A stretch of 64,000 nt of DNA from Duganella levis. GTDB lineage: Bacteria > Pseudomonadota > Gammaproteobacteria > Burkholderiales > Burkholderiaceae_D. Positions 41,870 through 50,564 of this stretch are shown here, piece after piece. Position 1 is the stretch's first letter, and every line of letters begins with the position of its first letter. The stretch spans positions 62,001 to 126,000 of the forward strand of contig NZ_WWCT01000009.1 in the NCBI RefSeq assembly GCF_009857605.1, in the 5' to 3' direction. Made by a program: the position numbers and the translations under genes. The notes below the pieces were generated by a model. That model had not been told where the DNA came from and did not search any database. It was given only the letters and a program-made list of their open reading frames with translations.

Positions 41870-43123
41870 TTAAAGGGCTGTTGCTGGCCGCGTCGATGAC
41901 ACGCAGTGTTTGACTGGACCTTTGTGACTGTCTCGCGCGTAGCAGACGGACCAGATTTCCCATGGCTGGTCAGCCTGCGGCTTGAGCACGACGTAGCTGG
42001 TGGTATCGCTACGCCAGCTGCAGCCATAACTGTTGCCGTCCTGCTGGCAGCTGCCGCCGAGTGTGCTGATGGCGATCGCGGCCGGTGGTGGCGATGGGGG
42101 CAGGCGGGCCAGTACGGCGTCCAGCGCCTGCCGGTGCGGGATCAGCGTGATGCTGTAGCCGGCGTTGTGCAGTAGCGTGATCAGGCCTGGCCCGGTCGGC
42201 CCATCGGCAAAATGCCGGGCGCCCAGCGCGTAGAAGGGCAGCCGTTCACGCGCCAGGATGGCTGGCAGCGCCGCCACCCACTGGCGGTTGCGCTCGCGCA
42301 GCAGATACTGTTCCAGCAGCAATTCGTCGGCTGGCAGCTTGCCGCTGCGGTCCGTATTACCGGCGTGCGTACCCGGCAGATCAGCCCGCAGCTCGGCCAG
42401 CGCTTGCCAATACTCGGCATCGGTATCGCGATAGAGACGGGCGCGGCGTACGGCCGCCGGCCGCAGGTCCGCTGGCGCCGCCAGTTGTTCTGCGCTTTTG
42501 CGTACCAGGGTGGCGATCAGCGATAGCCGTTGCGGCGAAGTCAGACCGCAGTAGTCCGCCAGCCAGATATCCAGATTGTCGACCGAGATGGCGCGGCGCG
42601 GCGCCAAGGCCATCAACACGGAAGACTGGGCGCTGCGCGCGGTGAAAACGGTAACCGGCTTGCCGGCGGGATGGGCGTCACCCCACAGACCGTGGCCGAC
42701 CAGTCGCATCAGCAAGGTCTGGGTGCGGATAAAACGGCCCATGGTCACCGGCGCATCGGCCGCTGCGATGTCGCGCAGCAGCGCCGGCGCCTGGGATGGG
42801 TAGCGGCTAAGGGCGGCGTTCAGCGCCGGGTCCAGCGTTGCTTCTGCCGGGTCTTCGTCGGGGCACGCGGCGTTGAAATACGCGCGGTCGAACAACGAGA
42901 CGCTGGACAGCTCAGCCAGCATGGCGCTGCTGGCGGCAAACGCTGGCCGGATTACCTGGCGGAAGTAGTTGTCATCCTGCGCCGGACTGCCGAAATGTTC
43001 CTCTGGCAAGAACAGCGCCATGCGGCCCTCTTTCTCAACCAGCAGAAGGCGAGCGCCGATATCGGCGTTGGCCCAGCCCGCCATAAACAACAGGCATGCC
43101 ACCAGCATGCAGCGATGACGCAT
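41870..43123 (-). CDS. TraB/GumN-like secreted protein
   Basis: 417 residues from ATG 43123, which has AAAGGAGG at the right distance; earlier in-frame codons are not used. Signal peptide CMLVACLLFMAGWANA. Two conserved His motifs of the TraB/GumN (Tiki-like) fold are present: ALFLPEEHFGSP at the N-terminus and PFYALGARHFADGPTGPGLITLLHNAGYSI at the C-terminus. The long middle is helical. The C-terminal 60 residues with GGSCQQDGNSYGCSWRSD and four Cys look like an added small domain. It forms an operon with the tandem retropepsin, suggesting a periplasmic proteolytic pair. Confidence 0.72.
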   Translation of the reverse strand: MRHRCMLVACLLFMAGWANADIGARLLLVEKEGRMALFLPEEHFGSPAQDDNYFRQVIRPAFAASSAMLAELSSVSLFDRAYFNAACPDEDPAEATLDPALNAALSRYPSQAPALLRDIAAADAPVTMGRFIRTQTLLMRLVGHGLWGDAHPAGKPVTVFTARSAQSSVLMALAPRRAISVDNLDIWLADYCGLTSPQRLSLIATLVRKSAEQLAAPADLRPAAVRRARLYRDTDAEYWQALAELRADLPGTHAGNTDRSGKLPADELLLEQYLLRERNRQWVAALPAILARERLPFYALGARHFADGPTGPGLITLLHNAGYSITLIPHRQALDAVLARLPPSPPPAAIAISTLGGSCQQDGNSYGCSWRSDTTSYVVLKPQADQPWEIWSVCYARDSHKGPVKHCVSSTRPATAL

Positions 43124-43231
43124 GGCCCCTCCTTTGCAAAGATGCTTCATGGTAGGGTTTTTTAATATGAAAGCCAATTTATTAATCATTACAATTTGGT
43201 AATTTTTAAAAATGTCTCGTTCTTCTGGCCA

Positions 43232-43274
43232 TTACCTGGATTGCGCTACCGCTATATAATTGAGTTTATTGCGG
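43232..43274 (+). promoter_or_regulatory. mod promoter with candidate ModE operator
   Basis: TTACCT (43232-43237), spacer of 17, TATAAT (43255-43260). Overlapping the -10 is the imperfect palindrome CCGCTATATAAT...TTATTGCGG at 43249-43274; its CGCTATATA half resembles the ModE half-site. The operon downstream ends in modE, so molybdate-dependent autorepression is likely. The surrounding 43130-43290 is clearly AT-richer than the genes on either side. Confidence 0.55.
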
Positions 43275-43294
43275 TTTTAATCACGGGAGTTGAT

Positions 43295-44038
43295 ATGTTG
43301 AAAGCAGGGGTAGTAATCGTATTGGCAGCGCTGGGCGCTTCGGCGTCGGCGGCGGACATCACGGTCTCGGCAGCAGCCAGCCTGACCAACGCCTTCAAGG
43401 AAATCGGCACCGCGTTCGAGAAGGAACACGCGGGCGACAAGGTGCAGTTCAACTTCGCCGCTTCCGATCCGCTGGTGCAGCAGATCAGCAAAGGCGCCCC
43501 GGTCGACGTGTTTGCTTCCGCCGACCAGGATGCCATGGACAAGGCCGACAACCTGAAATTGCTGGCGCCAGGCACGCGCAAGAATTTCGCCAGTAACAGC
43601 TTGGTGCTGATCGCGCCGCAGGGCGGCAAGGTGCCGGTCAAGAGCCTGGCCGATGTGACGCAGCCTGCCGTGGCGCGCATCACCATCGGCAATCCAGCCA
43701 GCGTGCCGGTCGGCCGCTACACCAAGGCCGCGCTGGAGAACGCCAAGCTGTGGGCTTCGGTTGAGCCGAAGCTGATCCTCGGCACCTCGGTACGCCAGTG
43801 CCTGGACTACGTGGCGCGCGGTGAAGTCGATGCAGGTTTCGTCTACGCCACCGATGCGGCGATTGTCAAAGACAAGGTCACCGTGGTGGCCACGGTGCCG
43901 ACTGAAACGCCAGTCACTTACCCCATCGCCGTAATCGCCGCTGGTCCGCAAGCCGCCGCCGGCCGCAAGTTTGCCGACTATGTGCAGTCGCCAGCCGGCC
44001 AGGCCATTCTTGCCAAGTACGGTTTCGGCCGTCCGTAA
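43295..44038 (+). CDS. modA: Molybdate ABC transporter, periplasmic binding protein ModA
   Basis: 247 residues with a signal peptide (LKAGVVIVLAALGASASA). Molybdate-site motifs ITVSAAASLTNAFKEIG, FNFAASDPLVQQISKGAPVDVFASAD and GTSVRQCLDYVARGEVDAGFVYATDA are intact. ATG 43295 follows CACGGGAG; an earlier in-frame ATG at 43196 would destroy the signal peptide and the promoter. It delivers molybdate or tungstate to ModBC. Confidence 0.94.
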   Translation: MLKAGVVIVLAALGASASAADITVSAAASLTNAFKEIGTAFEKEHAGDKVQFNFAASDPLVQQISKGAPVDVFASADQDAMDKADNLKLLAPGTRKNFASNSLVLIAPQGGKVPVKSLADVTQPAVARITIGNPASVPVGRYTKAALENAKLWASVEPKLILGTSVRQCLDYVARGEVDAGFVYATDAAIVKDKVTVVATVPTETPVTYPIAVIAAGPQAAAGRKFADYVQSPAGQAILAKYGFGRP

Positions 44039-44040
44039 GC

Positions 44041-44721
44041 GTGGAGTCGTTTGATCCGGCCTGGGTAGCGCTGCGGTTGTCGCTGAAGGTGGCCTGCTGG
44101 GCCACGCTGATTGATCTGGTGTTCGGCGTGGCGCTCGGCTACCTGCTGGCGCGCAAGCGTTTTCCCGGCCGGGAATTGCTGGACGCGGTGCTGACCCTGC
44201 CGATGGTGATGCCGCCGACGGTGCTGGGCTACTACATGCTGGTGATCATCGGCCGCAACGGCGTTGTCGGTGCATGGTTGCAGCAGCACTTCGGCATCAA
44301 CCTGATTTTCACCTGGCAGGCGGCGGTGATCGCGGCGGCCGTGGTGGCGTTTCCGCTGGTGCTGAAGGGCGCGCGCGCCGCGTTCGAAGCCGTCGATACG
44401 CAGTTCGAGCAGGCGGCGCGGGTGTTGGGTGTGTCGTCGTTCGGCGTGTTTTTGCGCGTGACCTTGCCGCTGGCCTGGCGCGGCGTGCTGGGCGGCACCT
44501 TGCTGGCGTTTGCCCGCTCGATGGGCGAGTTCGGCGCGACGCTGATGGTGGCCGGCAGCATTCCCGGCAAGACGCAGACGCTGTCGATTGCCGTGTACGA
44601 GGCCGTGCAGGCGGGCCAGGACGACCACGCCAACCTGCTGGTCATCATTACTTCCGTGGTGTGCGTGACCGTGCTGGTCGTCGCCAACAAATTGACGCCT
44701 AACCGCAATCCGCAAGCATGA
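44041..44721 (+). CDS. modB: Molybdate ABC transporter permease ModB
   Basis: 226 residues from GTG 44041, two bases after modA. Five transmembrane helices and the cytoplasmic EAA loop (EQAARVLGVSSFGVFLRVTLPLAWRGVL) that docks on ModC; TLPMVMPPTVLGYYMLVIIG is typical of ModB. It overlaps modC by four bases (ATGA). Confidence 0.94.
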   Translation: MESFDPAWVALRLSLKVACWATLIDLVFGVALGYLLARKRFPGRELLDAVLTLPMVMPPTVLGYYMLVIIGRNGVVGAWLQQHFGINLIFTWQAAVIAAAVVAFPLVLKGARAAFEAVDTQFEQAARVLGVSSFGVFLRVTLPLAWRGVLGGTLLAFARSMGEFGATLMVAGSIPGKTQTLSIAVYEAVQAGQDDHANLLVIITSVVCVTVLVVANKLTPNRNPQA

Positions 44722-45407
44722 GCACGCAATTCAAAGTCGATATCCACAAAACCCTGCGCTCCGGCGACCGCGTGTTCCAGTTGCAGGCGGCGTTTGAATC
44801 GTCCAGCCAGCGGGTGGTGGTGTATGGCTCGTCCGGCGCCGGCAAGAGCCAGATGATGAAGGCGGTGGCGGGCCTGATGACGCCGGACAGCGGCCGCATC
44901 GAACTGGCCGGACGCTGCCTGTACGACAGTGCCAGCGGCGTCAACCTGCCGGCGCAACAGCGCAAGGTGGCCTATCTGTTTCAGGACTACGCGCTGTTTC
45001 CGCATCTGAACGTGCGACAGAACATCGGCTTCGGCTTGCAGCGCGGCTGGCGCAATCCGCTGGCGCGCGTGGACGGCGAGGCGATCCGCTACTGGATGGA
45101 AGCTTTCGAACTGGACCATGTGGCGCACCAGTATCCGCACCAGTTGTCCGGAGGGCAGCGGCAGCGGGTGGCGCTGGCGCGCGCGCTGGCGCCGCAACCG
45201 GCGGCGCTGCTGCTGGATGAACCGTTTGCCGCACTCGATCCGGGCCTGCGCGATCGCATGCGCGCCGAACTGGGCGCCTTGCAGCGCCGCCTGGATATCC
45301 CGATGCTGATGATTACCCACGATCCGGAAGACGTGCGCGCCTTCGGCGATCACGTGCTGCGCATGGAAAATGGTAGCATCTTCCGCGTGGAGGAAAATGC
45401 GGCATGA
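44718..45407 (+). CDS. modC: Molybdate ABC transporter ATPase ModC, short form
   Basis: 229 residues. Walker A GSSGAGKS, Q loop FQDYALFPHLNV, signature LSGGQRQRVALARAL, Walker B ALLLDEPFAALD and switch His in MITHDPEDV are all present. E. coli ModC has about 350 residues with a C-terminal molybdate-binding (MOP/TOBE) domain; this one ends after the ATPase. The missing domain is supplied in the next gene, modE, which has two. Start and stop overlap both neighbours. Confidence 0.93.
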   Translation: MSTQFKVDIHKTLRSGDRVFQLQAAFESSSQRVVVYGSSGAGKSQMMKAVAGLMTPDSGRIELAGRCLYDSASGVNLPAQQRKVAYLFQDYALFPHLNVRQNIGFGLQRGWRNPLARVDGEAIRYWMEAFELDHVAHQYPHQLSGGQRQRVALARALAPQPAALLLDEPFAALDPGLRDRMRAELGALQRRLDIPMLMITHDPEDVRAFGDHVLRMENGSIFRVEENAA

Positions 45408-46201
45408 GCATGGAATTACAAGGCAATGTATGGATGACCATCGACGGCCAGAAGCTGGGCGGGCAAGACCGCGTGGCGCTGCTGTCGGCGGTGGCGTCGG
45501 AAGGGTCGATCACGGCGGCCGCCAAGGCGGTCGGCATGAGCTATAAAGGCGCGTGGGATGCGATCGAGGCGATGAATAACCTGGCTGGCGAGCCACTGGT
45601 GGAGCGCGTGGCCGGCGGCAAGGGCGGCGGCGGCACGCGGCTGACGGCGCGTGGTGCGCAACTGGTGGAGAATTTCCGCAAGGTCGATGCGGCGCACCGC
45701 GAGTTTGTCGCGCATCTGAGCGCACAATCGCATACACTGGCGGACGATTTTTTACTTATTCAAAGGATGAAGATGAAAACCAGTGCGCGCAATCAGTTCA
45801 GTGGCAAGGTCGTGGCGTTGAAGCAAGGCGCCGTCAATGATGAAGTGGTATTGGAGATCGTCGGCGGCCAGCAAGTGGTGGCTACCATCACGCGCGACAG
45901 CAGCGAGAGCCTGGGACTGGCCGTGGGCGTGGAGGCGTTCGCGCTGATCAAGGCGTCGTCGGTGATCGTGGCGACTGAGCTGGGCGACGTCAAGCTGTCG
46001 GCGCGCAACCGCCTGACGGGCAAGGTCAGCCGCGTGCAGCCGGGTGCGGTGAATACCGAAGTCAGCATTGAGCTGCCGGGCGGCGGCACCATCGCCGCCA
46101 TCGTCACCAAGGATAGCGGCGAGGCGCTGGCGCTGGAAGTCGGCGTTGACGCCAGCGCCATCTTCAAGGCCTCCAGCGTCATCATCGGCACGCCGGCCTA
46201 A
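45404..46201 (+). CDS. modE: Molybdate-responsive regulator ModE with tandem MOP domains
   Basis: 265 residues. N-terminal winged HTH (LLSAVASEGSITAAAKAVGMSYKGAWDAIE) and two MOP/TOBE domains at about 125-190 and 195-260 (SARNQFSGKVVALKQGAVND, SARNRLTGKVSRVQPGAVNT). ModE binds molybdate in a dimer of paired MOP domains and then represses the mod operon. It is the last gene of modABC-modE. Its TAA overlaps the stop of the convergent SDR gene (CTAA at 46198-46201). Confidence 0.93.
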   Translation: MSMELQGNVWMTIDGQKLGGQDRVALLSAVASEGSITAAAKAVGMSYKGAWDAIEAMNNLAGEPLVERVAGGKGGGGTRLTARGAQLVENFRKVDAAHREFVAHLSAQSHTLADDFLLIQRMKMKTSARNQFSGKVVALKQGAVNDEVVLEIVGGQQVVATITRDSSESLGLAVGVEAFALIKASSVIVATELGDVKLSARNRLTGKVSRVQPGAVNTEVSIELPGGGTIAAIVTKDSGEALALEVGVDASAIFKASSVIIGTPA

Positions 46202-47025
46202 GCGTCGGTCGAGCGGGTCAGCGCTTCCATGGCGCTGATGTCGCTTTCCATCTGCGCCAGCTTGCCGCGCACCAGGCCCAGCGCATCGCTGCCCAACAGC
46301 AGGTGCGCTGGCGGCTCGGTCATTTCCGTCAGCATCAGGATAGCCTGCGCGGCCTTGGCCGGATCGCCGGGTTGCTTGCCGCTGCGTTCGGCGCGGGTGG
46401 CGCGGATGGGATCGAACAGCTGGTCGTAGTCGGCGATGCTGCGCTGCGACCGCACCATCGAACGGCCCGCCCAGTCGGTGCGGAACGAGCCCGGCGCCAC
46501 GGCCGTCACATGCACGCCAAACTGCCGTACTTCCTTGCCTGCCACCTCCGAGATGCCTTCCAGCGCGAACTTGCTGCCGGCGTAGTAGGCGATGCCCGGC
46601 ATGGTGATAAAGCCGCCCATCGACGTGATGTTGATGATGTGGCCGCGCCGGCGGCTGCGGAAGGAGGGCAGGAAGGCTTTCATCATGGCCACCGCGCCGA
46701 ACACGTTGACGTCGAACTGCCGGCGCATTTCTTCCAGCGGCGATTCCTCCAGAATGCCTTCGTGGCCGTAGCCGGCATTGTTGACCAGCACGTCCACCGG
46801 TCCGACTTCGGCCTGTGCCTGCGCCACTACGCCGTCAATGGCGTCGAACTGCGTCACATCCAGCAGGTAGGCGTGCGAGCGGCCGGGTTGCAATGCGGCG
46901 AAGGCGTCGCGCGCCTGTTCATTGCGTACTGTGCCGATGACCGTGTGGCCGGCGTCCAGCGCCGCCTGGGCCAGCGCCTGGCCGAACCCGCTGCTGACGC
47001 CGGTAATGAAAAAGAGCTTGCTCAT
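46198..47025 (-). CDS. Short-chain dehydrogenase/reductase (SDR)
   Basis: 275 residues from ATG 47025 (AAAGGAC before it). Cofactor motif TGVSSGFGQALAQAAL, NNAGYG, active site ITSMGG ... YYAGSKFALEG (Tyr-x-x-x-Lys). The TGVSSGxGxA form and the C-terminus match classical SDRs of the oxidoreductase group with unknown substrate. NADP(H) use is suggested by VRNEQ after the second strand but not certain. An AraC regulator is divergent at 47157, the likely controller. Confidence 0.9.
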   Translation of the reverse strand: MSKLFFITGVSSGFGQALAQAALDAGHTVIGTVRNEQARDAFAALQPGRSHAYLLDVTQFDAIDGVVAQAQAEVGPVDVLVNNAGYGHEGILEESPLEEMRRQFDVNVFGAVAMMKAFLPSFRSRRRGHIINITSMGGFITMPGIAYYAGSKFALEGISEVAGKEVRQFGVHVTAVAPGSFRTDWAGRSMVRSQRSIADYDQLFDPIRATRAERSGKQPGDPAKAAQAILMLTEMTEPPAHLLLGSDALGLVRGKLAQMESDISAMEALTRSTDA

Positions 47026-47156
47026 GGTCTGTCCTTTCAGTGAGAGCAGCCATGGTAGTGACGCCGGCGCCACGCGCCTATGTCGGAAGCTCTGCATCAT
47101 TTGCCTGATTCTCTGAGCTGTATTCCTGCGCCGGCATTCGGGCTTACAATCGCTGC

Positions 47157-48077
47157 ATGAAAAATCGCATGGTGACATTGATGGAGCGGCTGGCGCCGGT
47201 CGAGGGCTACAACCTCACCGTGCTGCCGGATGTGCGCTTCCTGCGCTCCGACCGTCCGCTGAGCCGCACGCCGGTGCTGTACGAGCCGGGTATCGTAATC
47301 GTCTGCCAGGGACGCAAGCGGGGCTTTCTCGGCGAGCAGGAATTCGTCTACGACGCCCAGCATTGCCTTGCAGTCGCGGTGCCGGTGCCGTTTTCGATGG
47401 AGACCGAGGCCAGTGCCGAACAGCCGCTGCTGGCGGTCTACCTGCGGCTGGATTTCCAGCTGACCGCCGACCTGCTGCTGGAGCTGGAAGAGCAGGGCCA
47501 CGCGGTGACGGCGGAGCCGAAGGGACTGTACTCGACGCCGATGGATGAACGGCTGTCAGCCTCGGTGGAACGCTTGCTCGAAGCGCTGGCCGATCCGCTC
47601 GACGCTGCGCTGCTGGGGCCGGCGCTCGTGCGCGAAATCTACTACCGCGTGCTGACCAGCGTGCAGGGCGCCAGCATGCGCGCAGCCTTGATGCAGCAGG
47701 GCCGCTTTGCCACCATCGCCCGCGCGCTACGCAAGATTCATGCGTCGTTCAGCGAGGAACTGGATGTCGGCCAACTGGCGGCCGAGGCCCACATGAGCGT
47801 GGCGACGTTTCATCATCACTTCAAGGCCGTCACCAGTACGTCGCCGATGCAGTATCTGAAGTCGACCCGGCTGCATCAGGCGCGGCTGCTGATGCTGCGC
47901 CAGGAGATGTCGGTGGCGGCGGCCAGTGCGCGCGTCGGCTACGAGAGTTCGTCGCAGTTCAGCCGCGAATTCAAGCGCCTGTTCGGCCGCAGTCCGGTGG
48001 AAGAGGTGGAGCACATGCGCAAGACCTTTGCCACGCCGGACCCGCAGCCGTCACCGTGGTATGTGGCGGCGCACTAA
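47157..48077 (+). CDS. AraC-family regulator with AraC_N-type effector domain
   Basis: 306 residues. The N-terminal effector domain (MERLAPVEGYNLTVLPDVRFLR, EPGIVIVCQGRKRGFLG) is the AraC_N/PF06719 type; the two HTH motifs lie at about 205-300 (LDVGQLAAEAHMSVATFHHH, SVAAASARVGYESSSQFSREFKR). It is divergent from the SDR gene with 131 bp between, a common arrangement in which such regulators control an adjacent SDR or aldo-keto reductase. Confidence 0.9.
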   Translation: MKNRMVTLMERLAPVEGYNLTVLPDVRFLRSDRPLSRTPVLYEPGIVIVCQGRKRGFLGEQEFVYDAQHCLAVAVPVPFSMETEASAEQPLLAVYLRLDFQLTADLLLELEEQGHAVTAEPKGLYSTPMDERLSASVERLLEALADPLDAALLGPALVREIYYRVLTSVQGASMRAALMQQGRFATIARALRKIHASFSEELDVGQLAAEAHMSVATFHHHFKAVTSTSPMQYLKSTRLHQARLLMLRQEMSVAAASARVGYESSSQFSREFKRLFGRSPVEEVEHMRKTFATPDPQPSPWYVAAH

Positions 48078-48088
48078 CCGACCCCACG

Positions 48089-48874
48089 CTAAGCGGCAAA
48101 GCGCGCCGGCGTGGTGCCGAGGATGCGGCGGAATAGCGCGATGAAGCTGCTGACGCTGTCATAGCCCAGGCTCAGCGCCACCGTGGTGACGGAGGCGCCG
48201 CCGTTCAGCAGCGCCATGCCTTTTTGCAGGCGCGCCACCTGCCGCCATTCCACCACCGACATGCCGGTCTCGTTGCGGAAGTGGCGGGTCAGGCTGCGCC
48301 GCGACCAGCCTAGTTGCTCGGCCCAAGCGTCAAGATCGGTTTCGTCGGCCGGATCCTGGGCAATCGTGGCCGCCATTGCCAGCAGACGCGGATGGCGCGG
48401 CATGGTCAGGTGCAGCGGATCGGGTTCGGCCGAACGGATTTCGTCGAGGAAGACATCCATCAGGCGCAGGCCGGCGGCGTCGCTCGGCGAACCGTTCGGC
48501 CAGCGGCACATGCGCTCCAGCAGCGACACCGCCAGCGGCGACATGCGCAGCGCCAGCGATTGATCGGGAAAACCCACGCATAGCGACGGCGTAATATGGA
48601 TGGTGTGGCCGGCCAGTCCCGGCTTGAGCGTATTGCCGTGCACGCTGGCGGCGTGCGGCATATAGGGCGGAATCCAGCCCAGTCGTCCGGGCGGCAGCAC
48701 CTGGCGGTTGCCGCCAGCCTCGACCAGAATCACTCCTTGCGCCGGGATGTACATCTGGCCTTCCGGATGGTGATGCATCAGCTTACCCCTGCCGCCGCAA
48801 CCGTCGGTATGTTGTGCCGCCACGTAGATAGGGAGCTCGTCGCTCAGTCGTTTGTCGCCATAGTAATTGCTCAT
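48089..48874 (-). CDS. AraC-family regulator with N-terminal cupin
   Basis: 261 residues. Cupin-like sensor at 1-100 (HHHPEGQMYIPAQGVILVE, PPGRLGWIPPYMPHAAS) and AraC HTH at 160-260 (LDAWAEQLGWSRRSLTRHFR, ASVTTVALSLGYDSVSSFIALFRR). Unrelated in its sensor to the neighbouring AraC. It is divergent from the altered inositol phosphatase gene with 97 bp between; whether it controls that gene is unknown. Confidence 0.88.
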   Translation of the reverse strand: MSNYYGDKRLSDELPIYVAAQHTDGCGGRGKLMHHHPEGQMYIPAQGVILVEAGGNRQVLPPGRLGWIPPYMPHAASVHGNTLKPGLAGHTIHITPSLCVGFPDQSLALRMSPLAVSLLERMCRWPNGSPSDAAGLRLMDVFLDEIRSAEPDPLHLTMPRHPRLLAMAATIAQDPADETDLDAWAEQLGWSRRSLTRHFRNETGMSVVEWRQVARLQKGMALLNGGASVTTVALSLGYDSVSSFIALFRRILGTTPARFAA

Positions 48875-48971
48875 ATTGTGGCCCGATTGCGTTATCAGTT
48901 GTCCATTGGCAGTTAGCTATGACTCAATTCTACAGGCAATCTACGGTTTTCATCCATCGCAAGGAAAAACC

Positions 48972-49649
48972 ATGACGGCAATCGATACGGAAAGCGTGCT
49001 GGAGTTGGTGCGCGAGGTCGGCGCCGACCTGTGCGCCACCTTCTGGCGCAGTGCGCCGCTGGTGGACATGGACGCGGTGTGGACCGCCAACGAAACGCTG
49101 CGGCGTGCGCTGGCCGCACAGTATCCGCTGATCGCCTGGGCCGACGGCCAGCTCAGCGAAGAGTATGCGCAACGCGGCGAATACTGGATCGGCGACGCCA
49201 TCGACGGCGCGGTGCAGTTCCTGCGCGCGATTCCCCAGTGGTGCATGTCGCTGACGCTGATGCGCGAAGGCGTGCCGGTGTTCACCGTCGTGTATGACGC
49301 CATGCATGACGAACTATTTCACGCGCTGTGGGGCCACGGCGCCTGGTACAACGGCCAGCCGATCCGCGTCAGCGCGCGGCAGCAGCAGGAACTGGTGGCG
49401 ACCCGCAATCTCGGACCGACCTCGCTGCAACTGGCTTACGTGGCGTGTGGCCGGCTGGATGCGTTCTGGCAGGATGGCGCAGACGGTTACCTCAGCATCG
49501 GCGGCACGTTGCTGATCCAGGAGGCGGGCGGGGTGGCGACGCAGGCCGATGGCAGGCCATATCGCCTGACGTCGCCGAGTATCGTGGCGGCGCCACCGGT
49601 CCTGCATGCGTCCATGCTGCAACGCCTGCAAGACCGGAAGGCGGCGTAA
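48972..49649 (+). CDS. Inositol-monophosphatase-like protein with altered active site
   Basis: 225 residues from ATG 48972 behind AAGGAAAAACC. Overall similarity to SuhB is evident (YWIGDAIDGAVQFLRAIPQW, VACGRLDAFWQDG, GTLLIQEAGG). But WIIDPIDGTTNF reads WIGDAIDGAVQF, with Pro and Thr replaced, and KPWDIAAG reads ADGYLSIGG, losing the metal-ligand Asp. It is also about 40 residues shorter. It may bind but not hydrolyse a phosphate ester, or have a changed reaction. Confidence 0.83.
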   Translation: MTAIDTESVLELVREVGADLCATFWRSAPLVDMDAVWTANETLRRALAAQYPLIAWADGQLSEEYAQRGEYWIGDAIDGAVQFLRAIPQWCMSLTLMREGVPVFTVVYDAMHDELFHALWGHGAWYNGQPIRVSARQQQELVATRNLGPTSLQLAYVACGRLDAFWQDGADGYLSIGGTLLIQEAGGVATQADGRPYRLTSPSIVAAPPVLHASMLQRLQDRKAA

Positions 49650-49651
49650 CA

Positions 49652-49972
49652 CTACTGTTTGTTGCCGCCCTTGGCCGATTGCTCGGAAGCGACGCTGCGG
49701 TTTTTCTCCGCGTTGGCGCGGGCGGCGGACTGGCGGCTTTCACCGCCTTTGCGACCGATGGCCGCCATGTGTTCGCGGTCGCGGCTGACCGCCTCGCCGC
49801 CTTTCTGTCCGGCCCGGCGCGCTTCTTCCGAGTCAAACTCGTGCGCCGTGCCTTTCTGGTGCGCCGCTTGCCCGCCTTTGCTGGCGATGGCGCGCTGGGT
49901 GGCTTCGTCCATGGCGGCAAAGCCGCGCTTGGCCGTGCCCTTGGGTTTTTCGTTCGTCGTATTGTTGGCCAT
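49652..49972 (-). CDS. KGG-repeat general stress protein
   Basis: 106 residues from ATG 49972 (GGAGG before it). Three KGG stress-induced repeats occur: AIASKGGQAAHQKGTAHEF, ARRAGQKGGEAVSRDREHM, AAIGRKGGESRQSAA. It is highly hydrophilic and likely disordered, like E. coli YciG and Bacillus GsiB, which accumulate during starvation or desiccation. Its stop is two bases from the convergent inositol-phosphatase-like gene. Confidence 0.9.
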   Translation of the reverse strand: MANNTTNEKPKGTAKRGFAAMDEATQRAIASKGGQAAHQKGTAHEFDSEEARRAGQKGGEAVSRDREHMAAIGRKGGESRQSAARANAEKNRSVASEQSAKGGNKQ

Positions 49973-50056
49973 ATAAACCTCCGTCAAATGGGAAAGAAAC
50001 AGCAGCGTCCCTGCTGTTCTGTGTGGTTAGAGTTGCAAGGTTGACGGAAGTTCCAG

Positions 50057-50500
50057 TTAATGACGCAGTTGGCTGCCGGGTTGGAAGCGCGCCAGTTGTT
50101 CGGCGGCCTGGGCGGTCTGGCGGCTGGCTTCCTGCAGCAGGTCGTCGGCCATGGCGGTGGCCGAGCGCCGCACCGCCGGCATGCGGTCGGCAGCGGTCTG
50201 TGTGATCACCGCCTGGCAGCGGCTCATCACCTCGGACACGCCGCGCTGATAGTTGACTAAGGCCTGGCTACCGGGCGTGAACTGGGCGATGAGGGCGGAA
50301 CCGAACTGGCCGGCGCCCTGGCTGGCTAGCACGCGTTCGGTGCGGGCGCCGGCTTCGGCGATCAGTTCGCGGCCTAGTTGGAGATTCAGCGCGCTTAGGC
50401 GATGCACGGTTTCAAACATGCATTGCGACATGCCGACATAGAGGTCGAGCACGTTGTCGATGTGGGAGCGGACTAGGGGATTGGGAAATTGGGAAAACAT
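50057..50500 (-). CDS. Phasin-family protein
   Basis: 147 residues from ATG 50500 (GAGGACCACC before it). The phasin_2 pattern is visible: FSQFPNPLVRSHIDNVLDLY, SALNLQLGRELIAEAGARTE, AQFTPGSQALVNYQRGVSEV. Phasins coat polyhydroxyalkanoate granules; no synthase gene is in the window. Length and lack of a Lys-rich tail separate it from the PhaF-like protein at 34083. Confidence 0.87.
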   Translation of the reverse strand: MFSQFPNPLVRSHIDNVLDLYVGMSQCMFETVHRLSALNLQLGRELIAEAGARTERVLASQGAGQFGSALIAQFTPGSQALVNYQRGVSEVMSRCQAVITQTAADRMPAVRRSATAMADDLLQEASRQTAQAAEQLARFQPGSQLRH

Positions 50501-50564
50501 GGTGGTCCTCGGCGTGGTGGCGGTACTTGAATAGACGCCGAGGCGGGCGGAAGGTTCCGCAGTT

